Shown: positions 5,550 to 11,120 of the stretch, piece by piece
Layout of the letters: the number at the start of each line of letters is the position of its first letter
Position numbering within the stretch: position 1 is the stretch's first letter
DNA from: an uncultured Collinsella sp.
GTDB taxonomy: Bacteria; Actinomycetota; Coriobacteriia; Coriobacteriales; Coriobacteriaceae
Direction of reading: 5' to 3'
NCBI GenBank assembly: GCA_900761995.1
Contig: CAAFEY010000070.1
Location: 1 to 11,120 of the forward strand
Length of the DNA: 11,120 bases
The notes under the pieces: generated by a model
The model's database searches: none
Seen by the model: only the letters and a program-made list of their open reading frames with translations
What the model was told of the DNA's origin: nothing
Translations under genes and position numbers: made by a program

Positions 5550-6248
5550 TTACTCCTCGTTTTCGGCGTCGTCAGATTTTTTAACGCTAGCACGCTTCTT
5601 CTTTTTGGAGAGATCCAGGCCAAAACGTTTAACAAGCATTTCGCAAATCTCGCTCGAACGGGCCTTGAGATAGCTGCCCTTGCCGTTCTCGGCATCGAAC
5701 TTAAGGCGCAGTGCGAGCTTCTCGGCGACCTCGGCGTCAATCTCGCCCTGACCAAACTCGTACAGGCAACCGAGCATGTCGCGATACTCGAGGTCACCGT
5801 GGTAGCACTGGATGGCCTCGTCCAGGATGGACCAAGCCTCGCGCGAACGCTCGACACTCGTGGCGCCCCATACGCACAGCAGGCGGAAGGCGGCATAGCG
5901 CAGCGTGGAGGAAATCTCATCGAACAGTGCGGTCTCGGCGCCCTCAAAGGCATCGCCCAGCTGCTCGGGGCAGGTGGTGGCAAGCGCCGTCAGGGCATCG
6001 AGGGCCTCCCAGCGGGTCTGAGCCTCGGGGCGGTCGAGTGCCTCGATCAGCGCGGGCACGCAGGGCACGACGCGCTGCGGATCGCGCTCGGCAAGCAGGT
6101 GCAGCACGCGGGCGGCAAACTGGCGGATACGGCGCGTGGGGCAGCCGAGCTCCTTGACCAGGCGGTCGACGGCGTTCTCGTTTTCCTCTGCCAGCTGGAG
6201 CTGTGCCAGCTCCTCGTCGGTGAGCTGTTCGTCTTTGTTTTCTGCCAT
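5550..6248 (-). CDS. HEAT-like helical repeat protein of unknown function
   Basis: I do not recognise a named family. The 232-residue protein is soluble and almost entirely helical. After an acidic N-terminus (1-25, KDEQLTDEELAQLQLAEENE), residues about 26-130 contain paired helices in HEAT style: PTRRIRQFAARVLHLLAERD, VVPCVPALIEALD-PEAQTRWEALDALTALA and DEISSTLRYAAFRLLCVWGA. A second helical section (131-210) includes YRDMLGCLYEFGQGEIDAEVAEKLALRL. The tail is very basic (KKKKRASVKK, 215-224) and ends in acidic DDAENEE, which suggests contact with nucleic acid or the ribosome, or simply solubility. The ATG at 6248 follows AAGAGG. It is the third gene of a four-gene operon, 15 bases after the membrane protein and 6 before isocitrate dehydrogenase. 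A scaffold or assembly role is conceivable, but nothing in the sequence proves it. Confidence 0.75.
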   Translation of the reverse strand: MAENKDEQLTDEELAQLQLAEENENAVDRLVKELGCPTRRIRQFAARVLHLLAERDPQRVVPCVPALIEALDRPEAQTRWEALDALTALATTCPEQLGDAFEGAETALFDEISSTLRYAAFRLLCVWGATSVERSREAWSILDEAIQCYHGDLEYRDMLGCLYEFGQGEIDAEVAEKLALRLKFDAENGKGSYLKARSSEICEMLVKRFGLDLSKKKKRASVKKSDDAENEE

Positions 6249-6263
6249 AGTTACCTCTTCTTA

Positions 6264-6692
6264 CTATTTCTTAGCGTGCTTGCCAGCACCCTTGCTGTCA
6301 TCGGTGACCGAGATGAGCTGTCGGTCGGCAGCGCCATTGCGACGCGCACGGCGGCGTTCCTCGGCATCGCCCGCGTCGGCGGCGGCGCGGTGTGCTTTGT
6401 TGACGTTAAAGACCTCGTCGTGCTTGCGCCACGGACCGACGGACTCGCCAAAGCTCATCTTAAGGCCGGCGATAAAGCCGCCGAGCCAGCCGATCGGCGC
6501 AAACTGCACCAGCGGGAACAGCGAGAACACCCAGGTCAGCAGAACGACTGCCGCCGCTCCTGCAAAGTTGGCAATCCAGTAGTCGCGCTTGGTGATGACG
6601 CGCTTTTCGCACGCCCACTGGCCGCACAAAAAGCCAATGTAGATCGCAAAGAGAAAGAGCACCAGCGCAAGCACCACGAACGTCCAGCTCAT
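6264..6692 (-). CDS. Small membrane protein of unknown function
   Basis: The 142-residue protein begins MSWTFVVLALVLFLFAIYIG. Three hydrophobic segments are visible at about 4-26, 38-60 and 62-79, the last rich in Gly. The C-terminal third (85-142) is hydrophilic and highly charged, with EERRRARRN (111-119) and a Lys-rich end, and is probably cytoplasmic. Conserved-looking residues include WAC-KR (27-31), KRDYWIANF (35-43) and the stretch PLVQFAPIGWLGGFIAGLKM. I do not recognise a family. The ATG at 6692 follows GGGGAG at 8 bases; an in-frame ATG 12 codons upstream lies inside the previous gene's coding end and lacks a good site. The stop of the dehydrogenase gene is 5 bases upstream, so translation is probably coupled. 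Confidence 0.78.
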   Translation of the reverse strand: MSWTFVVLALVLFLFAIYIGFLCGQWACEKRVITKRDYWIANFAGAAAVVLLTWVFSLFPLVQFAPIGWLGGFIAGLKMSFGESVGPWRKHDEVFNVNKAHRAAADAGDAEERRRARRNGAADRQLISVTDDSKGAGKHAKK

Positions 6693-6697
6693 GGGCG

Positions 6698-6853
6698 CTA
6701 CTCCCCGTGATGGTGGCCGCAGCAGCACTCGTGGCCGTCGTCATGGCCGTGGCCGCCGCAGCACTCGTGGTCCTCGCCATGGTGGTGGCCGCAACCGCAC
6801 TCGTGGTCGTCGCTGTGCTCGCCGCAACCGCAGCCTTCCTCGTGAGCACCATG
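6698..6853 (-). repeat. Segment coding the His/Cys-rich repeat tail
   Basis: This 3' part of the dehydrogenase gene encodes residues 309-359. Three related units can be seen: DDHECGCGHHHGE, DHECCGGHGHD and DGHECCCGHHHGE. The DNA is correspondingly repetitive (recurrent GTGGCCGCAGCACTCGTGG-like plus-strand pattern), which fits growth by slippage or unit duplication. Such His/Cys/Gly/Asp tails in other proteins (SlyD, HypB, some metallochaperones) bind Ni, Zn, Cu or Co. Metal binding here is inferred from composition. Confidence 0.8.
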
Positions 6854-7777
6854 CTCCTCGGGACGATACTGCGACCAGTCCAGACCGGCGGCGATGGCGT
6901 CGGCCTCCTCCTTATAGAGGACCGTGATGGCCTGGGTGCCCAGCTTGGCACCACCGATGGCGTCGAGCATGTCATAGAGCGTAAAGGCCACGTCGGCGCC
7001 GGGCAGCGCAAGCTCGCGGTCGTCGGCATAGGCGAGCGCCAAGCGCAGGTCCTTAATGAAGTGCTCGACCATAAAGCCGGGCTTGTAGTCGCCGTCGAGC
7101 GCCTTGGGCGCCAGGCTCTCCATGGCGCCGGACTTGCCGGTACCGCCCAGAATCATCTGACGGGTCTTCTCCAGGTCAAGGCCGCTCAGCTCGGCAAACG
7201 CCATGGCGTCTGCCATGCCGACCATGCAGGCACCCAGCGACACCTGGTTGGCGAGCTTGGCAGCCTGACCCTTGCCGGCGCCATCGAAGCAGCAGATGGT
7301 TGCCGCAAAGGTGGAAAGGATATCGCGGACCGGGGCGATGTCGTTCTCGGTAGCGCCCACGATAGCCGTGAGCGTGCCGGCGATAGCGCCCGACTCGCCG
7401 CCGGTGACGGGGCAGTCAAACGCCATGCGACCAGAAACCTGGGCGGCCTCGGCAATGTCACGGGCGAGCTCAGGCGAGCTCGTGGTGAGGTCGATCAGGA
7501 CCGCGCCGGGCTTGGTGCACGCGAGCAGACCGTCGCCCGCCAGGTAGAGCTCCTCGACCTCGGAGGGATAACCCACCATGGTAAAGACAACGTCGGCGTT
7601 CGCCACAGCATCTGCCGGCGTATCGGCCCAGACGGCGCCGCGCTCAACGAGCGCTGCAGCCTTGGACTTGGTGCGGTTGTTGACCGTGACGGGATAGCCG
7701 GCGTCCAGAATGTGGCCGGCAATGGGGGCACCCATAATTCCGGTGCCGATAAATGCGACAGAGAGCTTGTTTGCCAT
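6698..7777 (-). CDS. NAD(P)-dependent beta-hydroxyacid dehydrogenase with His/Cys-rich tail
   Basis: The first 300 residues form a complete member of the 3-hydroxyisobutyrate / tartronate-semialdehyde reductase family. The Rossmann motif is GTGIMG (11-16); VNNRTKSK (32-39) with Asn-Arg-Thr suggests NADP preference. The substrate motif is DCPVTGGESGAIAGTL (121-136), the catalytic lysine is Lys174 in GKGQAAKLANQ with Asn177 nearby, and the helical C-terminal domain covers 180-300. Such enzymes reversibly oxidise a short beta-hydroxyacid; the exact substrate cannot be read from sequence. Family members are usually about 290-300 residues, but this one continues to 359 with a tail of 14 His and 9 Cys in 51 residues (309-359). 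The start ATG (7777) follows AAGGAAAGG. It is first in a tight four-gene group and lies 98 bases after the DegV gene with no terminator visible between. Confidence 0.87.
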   Translation of the reverse strand: MANKLSVAFIGTGIMGAPIAGHILDAGYPVTVNNRTKSKAAALVERGAVWADTPADAVANADVVFTMVGYPSEVEELYLAGDGLLACTKPGAVLIDLTTSSPELARDIAEAAQVSGRMAFDCPVTGGESGAIAGTLTAIVGATENDIAPVRDILSTFAATICCFDGAGKGQAAKLANQVSLGACMVGMADAMAFAELSGLDLEKTRQMILGGTGKSGAMESLAPKALDGDYKPGFMVEHFIKDLRLALAYADDRELALPGADVAFTLYDMLDAIGGAKLGTQAITVLYKEEADAIAAGLDWSQYRPEEHGAHEEGCGCGEHSDDHECGCGHHHGEDHECCGGHGHDDGHECCCGHHHGE

Positions 7778-7875
7778 GAAACCTTTCCTTTTGGGTTGGG
7801 TGTTATTACCAGGTTGAATACTCGGTGCCAGCGTTTGGGCTGTGAGTCGAGGGCGATTACGGACGCAGCGCTTGC

Positions 7876-8829
7876 CTACTGACCGCGCACGCGGCGGGCG
7901 ATACGGTCGGAAAGCGACGCCTTGTCGGCGCGGTTCTTACCCCAAAACGCGCAGGCCACCATGCCGGGGCCCACGTGCGAGCCGATGGTGGGACCCACGG
8001 AGCTGCGAATGATCGTGACGTCGGCGCAACCCTCCTCCTTGCGGATGGCGGCTTCGAGCCAGTCGCCGTCCTTCTCGGCATCGGCCGTCATAATGGCGAT
8101 GGGCATGGTGCGGTCGGGCACGTAGTTCTCGCGGAACGACTTGAGGATGGACTTGAGCGCCTTCTTGCGGCCGCGGTTGACGCCGATCAGCGACAGCGAG
8201 CCGGCAAGGTCGTAGGAAAGCTCGGGCTTGACGTCGAGTTTTGCCGTGAGCTGCGCCGCCGCGGGCGGAATGCGGCCGCCAGCAGCCAGTGCGTCGAAGC
8301 TCTCGAGCGTAAAGTAGCCGTGAACGTAGGTCTTTGCCTCGTTTGCCCAATCGACCAGCTGCTTGGCGGTCAGTCCCGCCGAACGCTGGCGCACGGCCTC
8401 GAGCGCCAAGAGTGCGCCGGTCGCACAGGGCAGAGCGTTGTCGACCACGTAGAGCTCAAAGTTGGGATACTCGGCGCGCACGGCATCTGCCGCCTGGCAC
8501 GCGGAGTTGTAGCTCGACGACAGCGCCGAGGTAAAGCACAGGTAGACCGTGGGCGTACCCTCTTTGGCGCACTCGGTAAAGAACTCGATATAACGACCGA
8601 GCGACACAGCGGAGGTAGACACGCGGGCACCGGCGCGCATGCGGTCGTAGAACTCCTTGGGTGTGATGCTCGACCAGATGTCATCCGTGCGCTCCTCGCC
8701 ATCGATAATGAAGGGGAAACCCAAGATATCGACATCGAGGTTCGCGGCGACCTCGGGGCTAAAGTCGCAGCAGGTATCGACGACGATGCGGCAACGGTCC
8801 GAATGACCGGCGGATGCGGCCTTGTCCAT
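7876..8829 (-). CDS. DegV family protein (fatty-acid-binding, FakB-like)
   Basis: The 317-residue protein carries the DegV-fold landmarks in order: IVVDTCCDFSPEVA (15-28), the STSAVSLGRY loop (71-80), LCFTSALSSSYNSA (97-110), VVDNALPCATGALLALEA (128-145), FTLESFDALAAGGRIPPAAA (173-192), KPELSYD with GSLSLIG, and SVGPTIGSHVGPG (277-289). Known members (FakB) bind a fatty acid and present it to the kinase FakA for phosphorylation and phospholipid synthesis. No FakA/DhaK-like gene is in this window. I start at the ATG at 8829, 8 bases after AGGAG; a TTG three bases upstream is the alternative. The hpf terminator ends only about 18 bases before the start codon, leaving almost no room for a separate promoter, so expression must depend on read-through or a promoter inside hpf. 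The following dehydrogenase operon may be co-transcribed. Confidence 0.9.
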   Translation of the reverse strand: MDKAASAGHSDRCRIVVDTCCDFSPEVAANLDVDILGFPFIIDGEERTDDIWSSITPKEFYDRMRAGARVSTSAVSLGRYIEFFTECAKEGTPTVYLCFTSALSSSYNSACQAADAVRAEYPNFELYVVDNALPCATGALLALEAVRQRSAGLTAKQLVDWANEAKTYVHGYFTLESFDALAAGGRIPPAAAQLTAKLDVKPELSYDLAGSLSLIGVNRGRKKALKSILKSFRENYVPDRTMPIAIMTADAEKDGDWLEAAIRKEEGCADVTIIRSSVGPTIGSHVGPGMVACAFWGKNRADKASLSDRIARRVRGQ

Positions 8830-8847
8830 CAAAGCGACTCCTTACGT

Positions 8848-8879
8848 AAAAAGGCGGCCACCCGCATGGGATGGCCGCC
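8848..8879 (-). terminator. Rho-independent terminator after hpf
   Basis: On the minus strand GGCGGCCA and TGGCCGCC form an 8-bp GC-rich stem with an 11-base loop, followed directly by TTTTT. It ends about 18 bases before the DegV start codon, overlapping the region where that gene's promoter would be expected. Confidence 0.85.
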
Positions 8880-8882
8880 AAC

Positions 8883-8904
8883 CGTTAACTCATGCAAGTT
8901 AACG
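8883..8904. repeat. GTTAAC dyad between hpf and its terminator
   Basis: Perfect 8-base arms CGTTAACT and AGTTAACG enclose six bases. The dyad lies 4 bases past the hpf stop and 3 bases before the terminator stem, giving two hairpins in series. On the plus strand it is followed by TATTTT. It could stabilise the hpf 3' end, act as an operator for degV, or provide a weak plus-strand terminator. Confidence 0.55.
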
Positions 8905-8908
8905 TATT

Positions 8909-9493
8909 TTACTCGTCAAGTGTTTCGATACGGGGCTTGATGATGCCATATCCACCATTCTTACGGTGATACACCACATTGATGAGGCCAGTCGTCGCGT
9001 TCTCGAACACGTAGAAGTCGTGACCGAGCAGATCGGTCTGCACCAGCGCCTGCTCCTCAGTCATCGGGGTGACATCGATGACCTTCTCGCGGACGAGCAG
9101 GTCGTCGTCCTCCTCGGGCAGCAGCAGGTCGGCCAGATCCTCGACACGCTCGACCGGTGCAACATCCGCTGCGCTGGCACCACCCTGGCGGTTGTCCACG
9201 ACCTTGGTCTTGAACTTGCGCAGCTGGCGGGTGACCTTATCGGCGGAGAGGTCGATGGCGGCGTACATATCTGCACCGTGCTCGGCAACGCGAATCACCG
9301 AACCACGGGCGCGAACCGTAACCTCGACGATTGCCGGGTTGGGGTTCGAGGGGTTCTTCTCATAGCGAAGTACAACGTCGACCGTCATGGGCTCGATATC
9401 GAAAACCTTGAGCGCCTCGCCGATCTTCTCATCCACATGCGCACGCAGAGCATCGGTTACCGTCGTCTTGCGTCCAGAAACCTTGATATCCAT
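8909..9493 (-). CDS. hpf: Ribosome hibernation promoting factor, long form
   Basis: The 194-residue protein matches long HPF in length and layout. The N-terminal RaiA/S30AE domain (about 1-100) starts MDIKVSGRKTTVTDALRAHV and contains VVLRYEKNPSNPNPAIVEVTV and ADMYAAIDLSADKVTRQLRKFK (74-95), which binds the 30S decoding region. An acidic linker (110-132) leads to the C-terminal dimerisation domain (136-187), with VIDVTPMTEEQALVQTDLLGHDFYVF, NATTGLINVVYHRKNGGYGIIKP. This domain pairs two ribosomes into 100S dimers during slow growth. The ATG at 9493 follows TTGGAG at 6 bases. The frame extends 20 codons upstream to 9553, but the DIKVSGRK opening is where the family normally begins. A terminator follows, so the gene is largely a single unit. 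Confidence 0.93.
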   Translation of the reverse strand: MDIKVSGRKTTVTDALRAHVDEKIGEALKVFDIEPMTVDVVLRYEKNPSNPNPAIVEVTVRARGSVIRVAEHGADMYAAIDLSADKVTRQLRKFKTKVVDNRQGGASAADVAPVERVEDLADLLLPEEDDDLLVREKVIDVTPMTEEQALVQTDLLGHDFYVFENATTGLINVVYHRKNGGYGIIKPRIETLDE

Positions 9494-9710
9494 ACGTGGC
9501 TCCAATCTGCCTCGGGGACTTACTGTACTGGCTATGTACCCATTGCCGTGCATTTAATCACGCGGATTCCCAAAGACCCGAATAACGATTGCTTGATACC
9601 GCATACCGAAGTCTCGCACTTTTCTGTGGCAAAGTGCGCTATAGGAGGGAGCCGGCGACTTTGTATTTGGTCCCGAAAATTGGCTTTGACCTGCTGGTTT
9701 TATAGAGATG
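9494..9710 (-). other. hpf upstream region
   Basis: This is most of a 317-base gap between hpf and the solute-binding lipoprotein gene; the far end (9711-9796) holds that gene's terminator and a hairpin. It must contain the hpf promoter, but I find no convincing -35/-10 pair. A 24-base palindrome at 9615-9638 is the only distinct structure. No credible ORF or RNA gene is seen. Confidence 0.4.
9615..9638. promoter_or_regulatory. 24-base palindrome upstream of hpf
   Basis: Perfect 8-base arms CGCACTTT and AAAGTGCG surround eight bases. It lies about 120 bases before the hpf start codon. The symmetry and length suit a dimeric regulator bound over two turns, but it could also be an RNA hairpin in the leader. 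No known consensus is recognised. Confidence 0.4.
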
Positions 9711-9744
9711 AAAAAGCCGGGCTCCCCTATTGGGGAAGCCCGGC
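9711..9744 (-). terminator. Rho-independent terminator of the lipoprotein gene
   Basis: On the minus strand GCCGGGCTTCCCC and GGGGAGCCCGGC pair around a 4-base loop with one bulged base, followed by TTTTT. It lies about 70 bases after the lipoprotein stop codon and isolates hpf from that transcript. Confidence 0.92.
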
Positions 9745-9767
9745 AGTGCGTGTTGAAACCGTGAAGA

Positions 9768-9796
9768 GGCGTCTCTCCTAGCGCATAGGAGACGCC
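9768..9796 (-). repeat. Hairpin between the lipoprotein stop and its terminator
   Basis: GGCGTCTCTCCTA and TAGGAGACGCC pair with a two-base bulge and a 5-base loop. No T-run follows on either strand. Together with the terminator at 9711-9744 it makes a double hairpin, mirroring the arrangement behind hpf. It may protect the mRNA from 3' decay. Confidence 0.5.
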
Positions 9797-9810
9797 ACCC
9801 CTAGCAATAA

Positions 9811-10836
9811 CTAGCTATTAAGCTTGTTAATGTCGTCGTCGGTGATGGTGTCTTCCTGGCTGGACGATTTGTCTTCGGAGGATGCGGTCTCATTGTTGGA
9901 ATCGGAGGACTCGCTGCCGGAGGACGTGGTCTCACTGGACTCAGAGTCGCCCGGCTGCACGTTAGCGCCCGAAACCGTCTTAGTGGTGAGGTCGTAGGGC
10001 ATCGTGCCGTACCAGACGCAGTGGACCGCCTCGAGCGTGCCGTCGGCCGTAATACCGTCGAGGGCATCGCTCACGGCACGGCACAGTTCGTCATTGGACG
10101 AGAGGCCCGCAACACCAAGCGTCGAGGGCGCCTCGAGCGCACCGACATAGGAGATCTCGCTCATCAGGCGTGCAAGGTAGCCGCCGGCCGTGGAGTCGCA
10201 GATCACATAGTCGACTTCGCCGGACTCGAGCGCCTCAAAGCACTCGTTGATGTTGGAGTAGGTCTTTTGGTTGGCGGTGATGCTCTGCTTAGCAAGCGCC
10301 TCCTGCGAGGCCGAGGACATCTGGATACCCAGAGTAGACGTGTTAAGGGTATCGGTGGAAACGCTTAGCGACCCACCATCGCTGGTTTTACCGAACACGG
10401 AAGCGGCATCGTACAGGCAGGTGCCGAGCGAGCTAACGTCCCCGTCCGTAGAGTTGATCTCGCCGATAAAGATATCAGCCTTTTTGTCGCCGAGCGCGGA
10501 ACCTGCCGAGGACGCATCGACAAAGGCGACCTTAAGGCCCATGCGGCTTGCGAGGGCGCGGGCAGCGTCGACTGCATACCCCGTGAGCTCGCCGTCAGCG
10601 CCCTGCATGGCCTGCGGCGCATCGGAGGTATCGAGGGCAACCGTCAGGGTACCGGGAGTGACCAGGGCATCATCCGACACCGTGGGCGTGACGGTCTCGT
10701 ACTCGATCTGGTCGATCGTGGAAGTCGTGAACGTAGACAGCGGGTTGAACGCGCATCCGCTCAGGCCCAAAACGGCGATGACCGCTGCGGTCCCAGCACC
10801 TAACCGAGCCGCGTGCATCAAGCTGCCCCTCACCAT
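9811..10836 (-). CDS. Lipoprotein of the family-3 extracellular solute-binding protein type
   Basis: The 341-residue product starts with a lipoprotein signal, hydrophobic AAVIAVLGLSGC, with lipidation at Cys28, so it should be anchored outside the membrane. Residues about 55-285 resemble an amino-acid-type periplasmic-binding fold: PGTLTVALDTSDAPQAM, GELTGYAVDAARALASRMGLKVAFVD, KKADIFIGEI, then YSNINECFEALESGEVDYVICDSTAGGYLA and ELCRAVSDALDGITADGTLEAV. The hallmark T-x-x-R of this family, which binds the ligand carboxylate, is not visible after DIFIGEI, so ligand type is doubtful. Five Cys occur in the mature domain. A 45-residue Ser/Glu/Asp-rich tail (297-341) ends the protein, an odd place for a linker. 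Starts at 10836 and 10818 are both possible (GAGG before the latter). The frame reaches 11055 but without a ribosome site there. No transporter genes lie beside it in the window. Confidence 0.75.
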   Translation of the reverse strand: MVRGSLMHAARLGAGTAAVIAVLGLSGCAFNPLSTFTTSTIDQIEYETVTPTVSDDALVTPGTLTVALDTSDAPQAMQGADGELTGYAVDAARALASRMGLKVAFVDASSAGSALGDKKADIFIGEINSTDGDVSSLGTCLYDAASVFGKTSDGGSLSVSTDTLNTSTLGIQMSSASQEALAKQSITANQKTYSNINECFEALESGEVDYVICDSTAGGYLARLMSEISYVGALEAPSTLGVAGLSSNDELCRAVSDALDGITADGTLEAVHCVWYGTMPYDLTTKTVSGANVQPGDSESSETTSSGSESSDSNNETASSEDKSSSQEDTITDDDINKLNS

Positions 10837-11120
10837 GTCCACTACCCTGCCTTCTGTGTCGTATACGATCCGTGCGTTGCACGGAATATCAGATTGTTCC
10901 CACCAGCTGACCTGGTATTTGACCCCACACTTGCGCACCGGGGTGTTTGCTCGGGAGGCCGCAGCCACCTTCACGACTGGCCCGCTCGCCCGCGAGGCGG
11001 TATTGCCCCAAAGAAAGTAGAACGGACGGTGCGGCTTACATCTAGGACGCGCCATGATCGCGCCGCGCGCACGCGGTCGCTTACGTGGATCCCTTTGACC
11101 GCGTCTGTCTTGGACTAGGA
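10837..11120 (-). other. Region upstream of the lipoprotein gene
   Basis: The lipoprotein reading frame stays open on the minus strand to an ATG at 11055, adding 73 residues that are basic and lack a signal-peptide-like start. That ATG has no Shine-Dalgarno sequence. The DNA contains short hairpins instead: CCGTGC/GCACGG, ACCAG/CTGGT and a CCGC-CTCG/CGAG-CGG stem. I read this as the 5' leader and promoter region, possibly a structured RNA, with no convincing promoter. Nothing supportable is seen from 11056 to the window end. Confidence 0.4.

Noticed and set aside
4467..6710. A 747-codon plus-strand open frame opposite isocitrate dehydrogenase, the HEAT-like gene and the membrane gene
   Set aside because: It is antisense to three well-supported genes, has no recognisable domains, no good ribosome site, and a composition expected from the reverse frame of GC-rich coding DNA.
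6698..6853. Short DNA repeats considered as a CRISPR-like array
   Set aside because: The repetition is codon-level repetition of His/Cys/Gly/Asp codons within an intact reading frame, without spacers.
6707..7882. A 391-codon plus-strand open frame opposite the tailed dehydrogenase, opening with a hydrophobic Val/Ala run
   Set aside because: The hydrophobic start is the complement of the His/Cys repeat codons. The minus-strand frame has full family motifs, so this is a shadow.
9645..9706. Small plus-strand ORF of 14 codons after a GGAGGG sequence
   Set aside because: The TTG start, overlong spacing, very short length and lack of any plus-strand promoter make it unsupported.
10860..10925. Possible SRP (4.5S) RNA because of the sequence TACCAGGTCAG on the minus strand
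   Set aside because: The conserved GGAAGGAAGCA-type loop of SRP RNA is missing after it, and the surrounding bases do not form the long SRP hairpin.

Overview
The window reads as ordinary chromosome of a moderately GC-rich, Gram-positive actinobacterium of the class Coriobacteriia, most likely Collinsella or a close relative. That is inferred from the protein style, the long-form hibernation factor, the lipoprotein and PTS genes and the purine-rich ribosome binding sites; no database search was possible. Every gene I can support lies on the minus strand, so transcription runs from right to left. The many long plus-strand open frames are shadows of these genes.

Positions 1-3205 are an amino-sugar uptake and catabolism block: the 5' end of an N-acetylglucosamine-6-phosphate deacetylase gene (nagA, cut by the window edge), a GntR/UTRA repressor gene, and a PTS permease gene of the GlcNAc type (nagE, IICB without IIA). 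A 16-bp motif, ATTGGT-N4-ACCAGA, resembling the dre site of DasR/NagR-type repressors, sits just downstream of the repressor's likely -10 box and again in the long leader of the PTS gene. This supports one autoregulated GlcNAc regulon: the permease imports GlcNAc as GlcNAc-6-phosphate, NagA deacetylates it, and the repressor senses the sugar phosphate.

Positions 3249-4331 encode a single-pass membrane protein with an acidic cytoplasmic head and a SurA/PrsA-N-like chaperone domain outside, ending in a textbook terminator. Positions 4458-7777 are a compact four-gene operon, in transcription order: a beta-hydroxyacid dehydrogenase with a striking His/Cys-rich C-terminal tail, a small membrane protein, a HEAT-like helical protein, and an NAD-type isocitrate dehydrogenase. 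Gaps of 5, 15 and 6 bases suggest translational coupling. A DegV-family fatty-acid-binding protein (7876-8829) lies directly upstream and may feed into the same transcript.

Positions 8848-11120 hold a long-form ribosome hibernation factor (hpf) with a terminator and a second dyad behind it, a 317-base intergenic region with a palindrome and another strong terminator, and a lipoprotein of the family-3 solute-binding type with an acidic Ser-rich C-terminal tail.

I found no tRNA or rRNA genes, insertion sequences, CRISPR arrays or clear signs of horizontal transfer. The best candidates for something undescribed are the metal-binding-like tail on the dehydrogenase together with its conserved-looking operon, the GlcNAc operator array with its structured leader, and the tight terminator-to-degV arrangement.
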